Shown piece after piece: positions 12,059 through 21,969 of a stretch of 64,000 nucleotides of DNA. This stretch comes from Rehmannia glutinosa (taxonomy: Eukaryota > Streptophyta > Magnoliopsida > Lamiales > Orobanchaceae). Made by a program: the position numbers and the translations under genes. Location of the stretch: assembly GCA_016081115.2 (NCBI GenBank), contig JABTTQ020002197.1, forward strand, positions 145,987-209,986. Direction: 5' to 3'. The notes under the pieces are model-generated. The model was not told the origin of the DNA and did no database searches. It worked only from the letters and a program-made list of their open reading frames with translations. Position 1 is the first letter of the stretch, and each line of letters begins with the position of its first letter.

Positions 12059-13841
12059 TAAGCCGAGATGTCGAGTTCGATGAAGAATGTGTTTGGGAAT
12101 GGAATGATCAAAACAAAAATGAACAATATAGTCCATTCTTTGATGATGATGAAAAAGAAGGCCTGACTCAACCTACTACACCACCATCAACGCCACCACC
12201 ACAAAGTGCTCAAGCTGATGATCCAAGTTCGAGTGAAGGTCCTCGAAAATTTAGAGGCTTGTGTGAAATATATGATGCCACTGAAAAAGTAAGAAATTTG
12301 AGTGATTTTACTCAATTTTGTTTATTTACGAATTCCGAGCCTGTGAGTTATGATGACGTTGCTCGTGATGAAAAATGGAGAAATGCTATGAATGAAGAAA
12401 TAAAAGCGATCGAGAAAAATGATACGTGGGAGCTAGCATCACTACCTAAAGGTAAAAATACGATCGGTGTGAAGTGGGTGTACAAAATAAAAAGAAATGC
12501 AAAAGGCGAGATAGAAAAATATAAAGCCAGATTAGTGGCAAAAGGGTACAAGCGACAAAAGCTGGCATTGACTATGATGAGGTATTTGCGCCCGTTGCGC
12601 GCCTTGAAACTATTCGGTTGATCATTTCCCTTGCAGCCCAAAATCATTGGAAAATTCACCAGTTAGACGTGAAGTCTGCCTTCTTAAATGGGTTTTTGGA
12701 GGAGGAAGTTTACATTGATCAACCTCCGGGTTATGTGGTGAATGGTCAAGAAGATAAAGCCTTGAAACTGAAAAGTGCTCTTTACGGGTTAAAACAAGCC
12801 CCTCGTGCATGGAATAGCCGAATTGATCGCTATTTTCAAGAAAATAATTTTTCGAAATGTCCACATGAACATGCTCTCTATGTAAAAATGAACAAAAATG
12901 GTGATATGTTACTTGTTTGTTTGTATGTGGATGATTTGATTTTTACAGGAAATAATCCAAAGATGTTTGGTGATTTCAAGAGAGTTATGGTAAAGGAATT
13001 TGAGATGATGGACATTGGTTTAATGTCTTATTATCTTGGGATTGAAGTAAAGCAACAGGATGATGGAATTTTTGTATCTCACGAAGGATATGCCAAAGCA
13101 ATTCTCAAGAAGTTTGAGATGGAGAATTGCAAGTCGGTGAGCACCCCAGTGGAATGTGGAGTGAAAATGTACCTCGACGAAAATGGTGAGAAAATTAATT
13201 CCACGTATTTTAAAAGTCTTGTTGGAAGCTTAAGGTATCTAACTTGTACGAGACCGGATATTCTTTTTGGTGTTGGACTTATAAGTTGTCACATGGAGGC
13301 TCCTACTACATCACATTTGAAAGTTGCCAAAAGAATACTTCGGTACATTAAAGGTACAATTAATCATGGAATTTTCTATACATCCTCTCACAATTTCAAT
13401 CTTGTTGGCTATTGTGGTAGTGATTGGGCTGGTGATGTTGATAGTCGCAAAAGTACAACCGAGTTTGTTTTCTTTATGGGAAGTTCGGCATTCACTTGGA
13501 ACTCTAAGAAGCAGCCGATTGTGACACTTTCTACTTGTGAAGTGGAGTATGTTGCAGCGACTTCTTGTGTTTGTCACGCTATTTGGTTGAGAAGTTTGTT
13601 GAAGGAGCTTAATTTATCACAAGAAGATCCGACGGAGATTTATGTAGATAATAAGTCTGCTATTGCGTTGGCAAAGAACCCGGTGTTTCATGACAGAAGC
13701 AAACACATTGATACGAAGTATCATTTTATTCGTGAGCACATATCCAAGAAGGAAGTGAAGCTTGAGTTTGTGAAGTCCCAAGACCAAATTGTGGATATCT
13801 TCACGAAGCCCTTGAAGTTTGATGTTTTCAAGAAGTTGTGA
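12059..13841 (+). pseudogene. reverse transcriptase and RNase H, second copia element
   Basis: The pre-RT segment (EKNDTWELASLPKGKNTIG, KARLVAKGYKR) lies in 12055-12600 and shifts frame near 12565. The frame 12618-13841 is open for 407 codons: QLDVKSAFLNGFLEEEVYID, LYGLKQAPRAWNSRID, the catalytic Tyr-Val-Asp-Asp at about 12923-12934, then RNase H (GYCGSDWAGDVDSRKSTT, STCEVEYVAATSC, YVDNKSAIALAKNPVFHDRS, IVDIFTKPLKFDVFKKL) and a natural stop. This is the best preserved polymerase in the window, but it lacks an intact upstream polyprotein. Confidence 0.92.
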
Positions 13842-13869
13842 TTTTCTCTTGGAGTAATGAATCTAGCTT

Positions 13870-14178
13870 AAGGGGGAGTGTTGAATTATAAACTAGATTC
13901 ATTGAAGTAAAATAGTTCTAGTATATTCTATGCATGAATAGGTGAAATTCATGTATGTGACTTTTGGTTTTGTGCATTAATAAGGATAGGTGAATGTATG
14001 AAAATTAAAAATTGATGCATGCTTAAGTGTATGTCCATCTTGGGTATCACCAATAAATACCCTTGTTATGGAGCCATTTGAAGAAGTGAAGAAAGTGATA
14101 ATAAAATAGTATAAGTTTTTCCCTCTATTCTCTTGTGTGTGTGAGTTATTTGTAATATATGCTCTCCAATTTCTAACA
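13870..14178 (+). repeat. Polypurine tract and 3' LTR of the second copia element
   Basis: AAGGGGGAG at 13870-13878 is followed by a 300-bp LTR (13879-14178) that opens TGTTGAATTA and closes TTCTAACA. A TATA-like AATAAATA lies near 14052. The five bases after it (CAGTT) would be the target duplication; its partner is outside the window. Confidence 0.8.
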
Positions 14179-14464
14179 CAGTTCACAATTGACAATGACA
14201 TCTCCTGTTAACATTGAACACATTTTATAAACTCCAGTTGCATGTGCCTGGCAGGTTATAGCTCTTAATAGTTCCAACGCTGCAGAAGGTAAGCTCTATG
14301 TTGACGATGGAAAGAGCTTCGAATTCCAGCAAGGCGCCTACATACATCGCCATTTTACGTTTTCAAGCGAAGGTTTACTTCTTCGAATATGGCCCTGCTA
14401 CATGAGCTGGCCACCACAAATTTGCATCAAAGTGCACTGTCGAGAGAATCATACTTTTAGGTTT
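14179..14464 (+). pseudogene. Glucosidase II alpha subunit fragment (exon with preceding intron end)
   Basis: After the copia LTR there is an intron-like stretch ending TGCCTGGCAG at about 14256. An exon follows: VIALNSSNAAEGKLYVDDGK, SFEFQQGAYIHRHFTFSS; then, after frameshifts, TSSNMA and, in another frame, KFASKCTVERIILLG. These match the C-terminal beta-sandwich region of the plant endoplasmic reticulum glucosidase II catalytic subunit, which trims glucose from N-glycans. The retained intron end argues for a DNA-level fragment, not a retrocopy. It stops where the Helitron end begins. Only this one exon is seen. Confidence 0.82.
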
Positions 14465-14465
14465 A

Positions 14466-14505
14466 CTAGTTAGGTGTACGTGCATTGCACGTAATCCAAA
14501 TAATT
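14466..14505 (-). mobile_element. Helitron 3' terminus (minus orientation)
   Basis: Read on the minus strand, a hairpin ACGTGCAATGCACGT is followed about ten bases later by CTAG and a host T. This is the standard Helitron 3' end. The same layout and similar flanking bases occur at the 3' end of the element at 38248-41101, so both belong to one family. The element would extend to the right from here; I could not fix its 5' end. Confidence 0.6.
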
Positions 14506-15838
14506 TATTTTTATTTAATTAAAATTAAATCTTATAAATGGAATATTTTTTATTAAATTATTTTTTATATATGGTAAATGTCACTCGTGTAATTTGATCC
14601 TAAAATAAAGTTTACAAAATTAAAATTAAACCTTAGTAGGTGAAATATGGTTAGAACATTTTGAACCCTAAACACGATACTTACATGATATTATCATTGA
14701 ACAAAATACAATGAATATTAAAAAACTAAAAAGTAATTAAAAAAAAGATATTCCAAAAACTCATTTTGCATCAATTCAACTCCGGTTTTATTTTTCAAGT
14801 CTCATTCTTCTTCATGTTTATTTATTTTGCAACTTTTTTATGCATTCTTAGCCCATGCATGATTAATTGACGTATGGATGTCTTCTTTTTTTTTTCCATC
14901 TCCGAAATGTATGTTATCTCTCGACTAAGCAATAACGTTAAGTCTTCCATTCACCACCAGTGCCTTTGCCTTTTGGTTAAAAGTGATGAACAAGTGAAAT
15001 TTCTTTTCGTATGTTCTCATTTCCAAACACCTATTTTCAGTTTTGTACTACTCATAAAACCAAAAATATTTTTGTTTCAAGTGTTTTTACAAAAAATTAC
15101 TCATTTTAAATTAATTTTGAAATCTACTTTTCTTACATATTTCAAAGAAAGATGAATAAAAATATGATAGAGTTAAAGTAATATTTTGATAAGTAAAAGT
15201 ATTTGTTTTTTGAGATAAAGTAACATATTTTTTAATATAGTCACAAATTATGAATATATTACAATAAATATATATATAACAGAGTTAAAGTAACAGTTTT
15301 ATACGTTAAAGTATCTATTTTTTGAGATAAAATATCATGTTTTTTAATATAGTCACAAATTAGAAATGAAGGAAAGAAGAAAAAATAAAAAATAAATATG
15401 ATATAGTTAAAGTAACACTTTTATAAGTAAAAGTATCCGTTTGTTGAGATAAAGTATCAGATTTCTTAATACAATTACAAACTAAAAACAAAAAAAAAGA
15501 GGCAAAATAAAAATAAATATGATGTAGTTAAAGTAACACTTTTATAAGTATCCATTTATTGAGATAATGTATTATGTATTTTAATAGACTTGGGTTCGAT
15601 TCTTAGCCTCTTCATTTAGAGGCGTTTTTAATTTTTATTCAGTTTACCAGCGTATTTATGAATGACTCTATATGCATGGTTACACTAAAATTGTACAACA
15701 AGCACTAGTGGTGTAGTGGTAGAATTTTTTTTTTTAAATAACAAGTGGGCTGGGCGGGTGGATCCGTCTTACATGATAGGATCCGTAAAACAGTCCAATG
15801 GGAGACTTACTCAAAGATAAAAGATATAAGATATAGAA
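14506..15838. repeat. AT-rich DNA with a tandem repeat at about 15165-15580
   Basis: Four degenerate copies of a unit of about 110-135 bp (GAGTTAAAGTAACA ... TTTTGAGATAAAGTATCA ... TTAATATAGTCACAAATTA) follow one another. Bases 14506-15160 are AT-rich with no convincing gene. A tRNA-like B-box phrase near 15590 and an A-box phrase near 15704 are in the wrong order for a tRNA gene. The tandem array may be internal to the Helitron that ends at 14466. Confidence 0.5.
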
Positions 15839-15861
15839 TATCACTACTACAAAAAGGGGAT

Positions 15862-16100
15862 TTTACATCGGTTCTGGGGCATTTTCCACATCGGTTTTGG
15901 AACCGATGTAGAATCTAGAGTAGTGCAAAGTCCTATTTGTCTACATCGGTTGCATATTTAACCGATGTAGAATATTATCCAAAAAAACATAAAATTTGTT
16001 TGAACCGCCGTAGAAATCTGACTTTCTACATCGGTTTGCACAACAACCGATGTAATTATTTCACGTTTACATCGGTTCGCACAACAACCGATGTAAGTCT
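15862..16100. repeat. Left subterminal repeats of the CACTA element
   Basis: At least seven copies of a 9-10 bp motif (ACATCGGTT and its complement AACCGATGTA) occur in about 240 bp, several arranged as short palindromes separated by a few bases. Such arrays bind the transposase in CACTA elements. Confidence 0.85.
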
Positions 16101-16990
16101 TTTTTTGGGGATTTAGAATATAATAATTAATACGCCTTGCCAACGCCAATACAACTATATAAAATAATACGTCGTCCGAACATAACAACATTATAATAAC
16201 AATTAAACCAAAATACCATATACCAACAATACAACAACAATTAAACCAAAACACCATAAACCCGATACAACAAATTACAATATTAAACCGATCATTTAAT
16301 AACAAAACGTATCATCATGTTCTACAATACAATATATAAGATCCTTACAATACAATACACTAGGTGATCAATACAATATTACTTTGTTTCTTCAAAATAC
16401 CTTCTCTAGGTGGAGAACTCCCAAGGTCGGTTAAGCGGGGACCGAGAAGAAGCGGGAATGAGCGGTGCAAAGAACGTTGAATACCTAACCATTGTTTTTG
16501 TTTGAGAATCAGTTGTGATGCAATGTAATCAATGCCAACTTGGTAGTTTGGATTCTACTTATAAATCAACCTACAAGAAAACCCAAAATAATGAAATATC
16601 ACCTTCTCATGGTAATGACGAGAATTTGCCTAAGGAATCTCAAATTTGATGGACATTTTAATGTACAGTTGCATGCATGAAATGTTACTACGGATACATG
16701 CAATTCCCCCCCAACCCCACTTCTTATTTTCTTTATGTGAGTGTTGCACTTTAGTACAAAATCTTAAAAGTACATGCCTATTAGTTTGAAGCACTAACGA
16801 GATTTATTAAGGAAATTACTCCAAATATAAAACTGAAGAGCTTATCAACTCCTATTGACTTAAATGATATGAAAAATGCAGAGCATATGGACATAAGAGT
16901 AGAGAACGTTATGTACACTTCTATCTATTTAACCTCGCATTACCATGCATCAGACAAAATTACTACAACTTGGAAAATTAAGTTCATTAC
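16101..16990. other. CACTA interior, left part, no gene recognised
   Basis: AT-rich DNA between the left subterminal array and the first GDH-like exon. I see no captured exon or transposase motif here. Short frames on either strand lack recognisable domains. Confidence 0.5.
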
Positions 16991-17263
16991 CTAGTATGTA
17001 ACACCCAAGCTGAATGCTCCCATTCTGAGACCCTTTCTCATGTATGTTTTCAGCTTTGTGTTCACTTTCTCCTCGTTCCACATGAATCCTTGTATGTTCT
17101 GCAAATTACAATTAATTCTAAGTTTCTATATTAGGTTTGAGAGAAATTACAAGTTTTTATTAATTATGTCTAGCTAGTAGCTAGGTGCCTGAACCCACTC
17201 AAAGTAACTCACTGTAAAACCTCCTGAGTTTGCATGTATGTCTGGAAGAACAATCACTTCATT
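16991..17263 (-). pseudogene. Captured glutamate dehydrogenase exons
   Basis: Two minus-strand exons. The first (17263 down to 17189) has 25 codons, VIVLPDIHANSGGFTVSYFE being readable; it is preceded by AAAAAAGCAG and followed by a GC donor instead of GT. The second (17098 down to 16991) is preceded by TAATTTGCAG and reads NIQGFMWNEEKVNTKLKTYM ... LRMGAFSLGV, then TAG. Both match the C-terminal part of plant NAD-dependent glutamate dehydrogenase, in the right order and joined at the same codon border. About 14 codons between KTYM-R-KG and LRMGAF, present in normal GDH, are missing without a frameshift. The sequence after GV differs from GDH and stops at once. Confidence 0.9.
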
Positions 17264-17670
17264 CTGCTTTTTTGTCTCACTTTTCTACCTCCTAAATCAG
17301 GTAAATTATAAATCAGGTATCCAATATTTTCATGTAGTATAATCTTCTTACAGTTTGCAGATGAACTTCATGCAAGAATAAGTCATGTTCTGATATATGA
17401 GATTTTTTGGTTTTATATATACTTTGGTTAATTATTATAATAACTATGCTTGTTGTTTAGCTTATATGATTGAAAAAAACACGTTATCTTTCAAAATTAG
17501 ACAAATACTACCATGGTATTTTGTCTATATTTTTCAAATTGCTCCCTGATGATCAGGGGTTTTTTGTAATTCTGAAAGATAATTAGAGCTTTTTGTAATT
17601 ACACTAAACTTCAGGGATAGTTTTTATATGTTTCCATTACTTGTTATAGTGAGAAATAAAGAGAACAAAC

Positions 17671-17739
17671 CTTGCTTGATATGACAAAGTGGCCACCAGC
17701 TTTCAAGAAGTAAGATGCATTTAGAGCCAATATTCTTGC
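17671..17739 (-). pseudogene. Captured fibrillarin exon
   Basis: A 69-base exon of exactly 23 codons on the minus strand, flanked by TTTTTCACAG and a GTTTGTTC donor. It reads ARILALNASYFLKAGGHFVI then SSK. This corresponds to the conserved core of the fibrillarin methyltransferase domain (box C/D snoRNP 2'-O-methylation enzyme of the nucleolus). One position differs from the usual ISIK. Both splice sites are intact and the exon is phase 0 at both sides. It lies between the SR34 and GDH pieces, in the same orientation. Confidence 0.9.
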
Positions 17740-19165
17740 CTGTGAAAAACAAACAAATCAGTTTAAAACAAACAAAAATGAGGTTTGGGCTAATTACAAA
17801 ATACTCTAGAGGTTATTGGAAATTACAAATAAAACCCTTACAATTTTGAAGAAAATGATAATAATGGAACATTAACTTTGTCACCTAGCCTTTCCAGTAA
17901 CAACTCTTCGTTTGATATTTTTTGAATTATAATTGCATGAACTTCAACTTTCTCCAAAAGCTCAAGAGCTGCATAAGGAAATAATAGGCAATCTTGAGTG
18001 AGAATGTTTAAGTGTGTGCTTAATTCTACAGTACATCATGCTCTTCTATAATCAGGAAATTATATGTAGTTCTTAATTAATTGTTTTATCCAAAAATGAA
18101 ACAAAACCACTAATATAAATTCTTGGAGCAGAAGCTTCACTACTCGTCTGAAAAAAACAAAAAGGATGATCAGCATTTCAGCATTTAGTGATGCTTTCTA
18201 ATTTCTGTTCCCATCCAATAGATCAAACTTAAGTCAGCAGAATGTACAACAACTAGCCAAAACCTCAGGGGGGATTTTGTAATTATCCCAAATATTAATT
18301 ACTTCCCAAAGAAAGCTCCAGAATGGTCAAAACAGAGGTGATAACTATATAGTACAAAACATTAATAATATCACATCAAACTTTCTTAAGCACTAGAAAA
18401 TATCTCCATACTTCCTGAACCAGAAAATACATTGCCATTTAGCCAATGAACAAAGCTAAGATTACATTTCCAGCAAAGAATCCACCTCAAAAAGTCTTTA
18501 TACAAGCCAGGAGTAGAAAATATGGTGTGCAACACCTAAGTCAAATCAAGTAGAATCTTTTCTCAAATAAGGAACTAAAAACTGAGAATACTGACCACAA
18601 AAAGAAATGCAAATCATTGGCTTCATATTTAAGTTGCTGCCAAGCTTAACACATATGTAAAATTTAAAAAAGTATGTCCATCATTCAAATATCCTGAAGT
18701 TGATCTTTACCTTTCTCACATTGCTCATACAATTACCAAACAATTATAAAAAAGCCCAAAATTCAGAATATAAACCGGTCACAAAAACTAGTGATCCTCA
18801 CAAACTCCAAGAGAACAAAAGATCAGCACTTCATTTTCTTCCTCTCAGCACCCGAACTACCAAGCACAGACAAATTTCACTCAGCATTCTTGGGCTTCCT
18901 CAAAATACAATAAAATAAAACAAAGCAAAGATCAGGTTTATTTCCTTTCACCAAAAAAAGGAAAAAGAGAACAAATAAAATAAAATATTAACATAGGCTG
19001 TCAAAATTTTCTCATGGAAATTGGTCAAAGATGGCCCCTCTTAGTAAATCCAAATTTATTTAAAAGCTATACAGGAAACTGAAGCAGTCTACAAAAACAA
19101 AATTCCAGAAGGTCCACATAAGGAAAGCAGAGAAACCGAATTCACTCAAAATTAATATGCATTAC
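17740..19165. other. CACTA interior between fibrillarin and SR34 exons
   Basis: Probably mostly intron sequence on the minus strand, interspersed with fragments of a short MITE (TTACAAA/TTTGTAATTA ends). A minus-strand stretch at about 17890-17965, bordered by an AG and a GT, could be read as an exon, but I do not recognise its protein. Confidence 0.4.
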
Positions 19166-19840
19166 CTTGTAAAATAGATCTTCCACTTCGCGCTCACGAA
19201 TGTCACTAGGAAGGTTACCAACATAGAGGGTTTTGCTAGAACGACTCATTCTTGCTAAAAAAATCCATGAAATAATTCAAAATTAAGTATAGATTAAAGC
19301 ATTAAAATACAATTCGGAAAGATAATGAAGTGACTACATACAAAAACAATAGGAAAAACACGGTGGAAGAAAATAGGCAAGCAAGTGAAGCAACTCATAA
19401 ATCCAACAATAGCCATCATAACCCAGGCACTTCATATAAAGTATAATGAAAAACTGAAGAACGCCGTACTTGAACTTCATAAATCGACCTATTTATCACA
19501 GTTAACCTGAAAGAGACCCTACATAATGACCCAAAATTCTCTATAACAAAAAGTGGTCGATAGGGTAGAGAGTAGTAGCGACTCAATCCATAAATTCTTG
19601 GCAATTTTTACGGGAAAAAAGAGATGTTGAAGACGTAAATCGTGTGTGCGTAAAAAACGGGGAAAACAAAAAAAGGAAGAAAAATCCGTGTAGATTTAGT
19701 CAGATGGAGCTGATATCAAGGATTTACCGTGACAAATAGACGATTGAGCGAAGAGCTTAGCGTAGAGCTGGATATGACTTCGAAGATTTTTTAGGGTTTT
19801 GAGGGAGTGATACTGAGACAGAGGGGCAATGTAGGGAAAG
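19166..19840 (-). pseudogene. Captured 5' part of an SR34/SF2-type splicing factor gene
   Basis: The minus-strand exon 19254 down to 19166 carries five leader bases, the ATG at 19249-19247 and 28 codons: MSRSSKTLYVGNLPSDIRER, then EVEDLFYK, ending at a GTAATG donor. This is the first coding exon of plant SR34/SR30-type proteins, including the RNP2 motif LYVGNL of the first RRM. Upstream is an acceptor (TTTTTTTAG), an intron, and a leader exon of about 100 bases that ends at 19728 with donor GTAAAT and contains AAAACCCTAAA. The start of transcription is therefore likely captured too. The remaining RRM and RS exons are absent. Confidence 0.9.
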
Positions 19841-20224
19841 TAAAATTAGGAAAGTAAAACACATCCACAACCAAGCTCGATTCACCCTCTGCTTTTCCCT
19901 GTTTTGCAAGCCAAAAAGACACTAATATGGAAGCCTCTTCTTCATTCCGTCGGCACAAGGCTGGGCTAGGGTTTCGCGTGGGAAGGCGAAGGGGGTTTTA
20001 GGCTAGGGTTTCACGTGGAAACCGAAAGGGGGCTGGTGGCGCTGGTGACTTCACACGTCAAAGAGAAGAAGAAGAAGATATCAAGGGCGTACGTGGTTTC
20101 GACGAGAAGAAGATATCGCAGGTGGAAACCGAAAGGGGCTGGCCAAAGGGATAGGCTAAGGCAAAAAGTGAATAGGTTTTAACTAAAAAAATATCTGGTT
20201 TCAAAAACAAAAATAAAAAATAAA

Positions 20225-20445
20225 AAAATATCTACATCGTTTGTTATAGAACCGCTGTAGATATAATAGAACCGCATATCTACAGGGGTCTATAACAAAC
20301 GATGTAATTAAAAAAAAAACCTAATAATTCTACATCGGTTATATTTAACAACCGATGTAGTCATCTCAAAAGATTTACAATTTTGCCACCGGGTTTATTT
20401 TTTACATCGGTTCGTTAGTGAACCGATGTAAAGGCCTGATGTAAA
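20225..20445. repeat. Right subterminal repeats of the CACTA element
   Basis: Repeated CTACATCGGTT/AACCGATGTAG motifs and degenerate forms such as CTACATCGTTTG mirror the left array and run up to the right terminal repeat at 20453-20465. Confidence 0.82.
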
Positions 20446-20815
20446 AACCCTGTTTTGTAGTAGTGTATAGATCTGTTGAACCAAAACAGCCCTTGTCGAA
20501 CCAGGAAATCGGGCATTAGATATCGAATTGGGGCCAGTCCTGCTTCGAAGAGGGATGGGCGGCCCGTCTGTCCTGACTATCCGCAAACCTAATCTGCGAA
20601 TTGCAGAAGATTGGACAATTAAAATTTTGTAAGAACTGCTTAGAGGGCGTTTTAGATTGAAGGCCCTTCCTATTAGGATCATGCAGTTGATTTGACTTTA
20701 GATTAATCTATAGCTGTACAACGATTTTTTAACAAAATCCAACATGGCAATTTTTGATTGGGCGAGATAAATATCCCGAGTTCTATAAATGTGTCAGCAA
20801 TCTCTTAATGTTTTC

Positions 20816-21038
20816 GGATAATTTCAAAAACTACCCCTGAGGTTTAGTTTAATTACTTAAACCCCAGTTATGTTTCAAAATTACAAATATCCCAATGACA
20901 TTTGTTTTTATTTTACAAATTGTACCCTCAACAGACATTTGTAACACCTTAAGAGGCATATGTAATTTGTAATTTTGAAAGATAATTGGAGTTTTTTATT
21001 ATTAGGCTGCTCTTTCAGGGTAGTATTTGTAATTATCC
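20816..21038. mobile_element. Short MITE (about 223 bp)
   Basis: The ends are inverted: GGATAATTTCAAAAACTACC on the left and the complement of GGATAATTACAAATACTACC on the right. Related ends occur at 27195-27485 and inside the CACTA element. I could not assign a superfamily. Confidence 0.55.
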
Positions 21039-21168
21039 CTCATGTTTATGTTGGATTACAGTTATGGGTGCTGAAAACTATTTGTTCATAACATCACATC
21101 ACAAATTTTAACTTTTAATAGAGATGTGTCGAGTAAATTATGTTGGCAACTGATGTTGACTCATCTTG

Positions 21169-21969
21169 TGTTGGAAATATTATAGATATTTCCGGGTGAA
21201 TGAGAAATTATTGCCAAAAGGTGTGACTGTTCATTTGGAACTATTCGGATTGAAAAGGTTCATCTGAATAGTTGTGTTGTTTCGTATGAAACCAATGGAC
21301 GTGTCTGTCCGAATAAATGAATATGTTTGTTCGAACGGTTGTGTTGTTTCACTTGTGACTTTTGGTAATCTATATATATCCCAAGAATCTGCAGATTTTT
21401 ATAAGCATTTTTTGCATACATTCATCCGCATATTTTCTGTCAAAAATTTTTCGATTAAAAGGGAGAGTACAAAACATTCGAAGTTCGCCGTATCTTGTTG
21501 TTTGGAGTGCTACTACAACAAGATGAGACCGTTGTATCTTGGGAGACGTGTGCTATTCAACCGCAGTGGCGGATCCAGAAATTCGAAAATGGGGGTACGA
21601 TAAATTTTAGGCTAATCGTAGTTAGATTCTATCATTATTTTTTGGGAACAAAGTATTTTTTGGATTTTAATTGTTAAAAATACCATTTTATATAAAAATG
21701 GGGGGTACAAAATATTATTAATATTATTTTTTAAACTAAATAAATTTTTTTTTTCAAATTGGGGGTACAGTTGTACCCCCAAAGCTCCAAGTGGCTCCGC
21801 CACTGTTCAACCGTGGGCACCGTAGCGGGGCAATTCGTCTTAAAGACATAGAGTCGAACTCTAGCCTCGGTCTAATTTTTTGCATTTTCTATAATTTCAT
21901 TTCCGGGAATGCAAGTAAGTTTTCTGAATTTTCTCGGAATATAATATCGCACATGATAAATCCCCAACA
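21169..21969 (+). repeat. 5' LTR of the LARD-like element, split by a MITE
   Basis: 801 bp including a 242-bp hAT MITE and its 8-bp duplication; 551 bp without them. It contains a TATA-like CTATATATAT near 21371. It ends CCCCAACA. No clear primer-binding site for a known tRNA follows. Confidence 0.9.
21564..21805. mobile_element. hAT MITE in the 5' LTR
   Basis: 242 bp with inverted ends CAGTGGCGGA and TCCGCCACTG, which are hAT/Tip100-like termini. It is flanked by a perfect 8-bp duplication TTCAACCG (21556-21563 and 21806-21813). The interior has further inverted GGGGGTAC/GTACCCCC segments. The sister LTR at about 25449-25456 has a single TTCAACCG and no insert: a natural empty site. Confidence 0.95.

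Larger units (their letters stand above)
10535..14178 (+). mobile_element. Second Ty1/copia element, 3' portion (gag to 3' LTR)
   Basis: A copia element of another lineage. It begins inside gag, right at the end of the SIRE LTR, and runs through protease, integrase, reverse transcriptase and RNase H to a polypurine tract and a 300-bp 3' LTR. The missing 5' LTR and gag start are best explained by insertion of SIRE copy A into its gag gene. Coding decay is moderate: a stop after the zinc knuckle, a stop in integrase at about 11515, frameshifts near 11848, 12055 and 12560, and then a long open RT-RH frame. Confidence 0.88.
16991..19840 (-). other. Potential chimeric gene inside the CACTA element (111 codons)
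   Basis: The four recognised exons are, in minus-strand order, SR34 (28 codons), fibrillarin (23), GDH (25) and GDH (35 plus stop). Each starts and ends on a codon border. Joining them by the visible splice sites gives a continuous ORF of about 111 codons with the SR34 start codon and a TAG at 16993-16991. The SR34 leader exon and leader intron lie upstream. One donor is GC (17188-17187), which plants use rarely. The product would hold half an RRM, one methyltransferase strand-helix piece and a GDH tail, so a normal enzymatic role is unlikely. Exons and phases are seen; transcription and splicing are inference. Confidence 0.5.
15842..20465. mobile_element. Non-autonomous CACTA (En/Spm) element carrying host gene fragments
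   Basis: The element is 4624 bp, with terminal inverted repeats CACTACTACAAAA at both ends and a perfect 3-bp target duplication TAT (15839-15841 and 20466-20468). Subterminal arrays of ACATCGGTT/AACCGATGT, the usual transposase-binding repeats of this superfamily, occupy about 15865-16100 and 20225-20445. No transposase reading frame is visible. The interior instead carries minus-strand pieces of SR34-type splicing factor, fibrillarin and glutamate dehydrogenase genes with introns, so it is a gene-capturing CACTA element. Several copies of a short TTACAAA-type MITE family also lie inside (about 17420-17650, 17780-17885, 18260-18300). Confidence 0.95.

Noticed and set aside
14874..15155. Plus-strand frame of 93 codons
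   Set aside because: AT-rich, Phe/Ser/Leu-biased, no domain, next to the tandem array; treated as chance.
15585..15720. tRNA-like phrases GGTTCGATTC and GTGGTGTAGTGGTAG
   Set aside because: The B-box phrase precedes the A-box phrase and no cloverleaf can be drawn, so this is not a tRNA gene; at most they are scraps of SINEs.
17890..17990. Possible extra captured exon between SR34 and fibrillarin pieces
   Set aside because: AG and GT borders exist, but the translated sequence (ALELLEKVEVHAI) matches nothing I recognise and overlaps MITE-like DNA.
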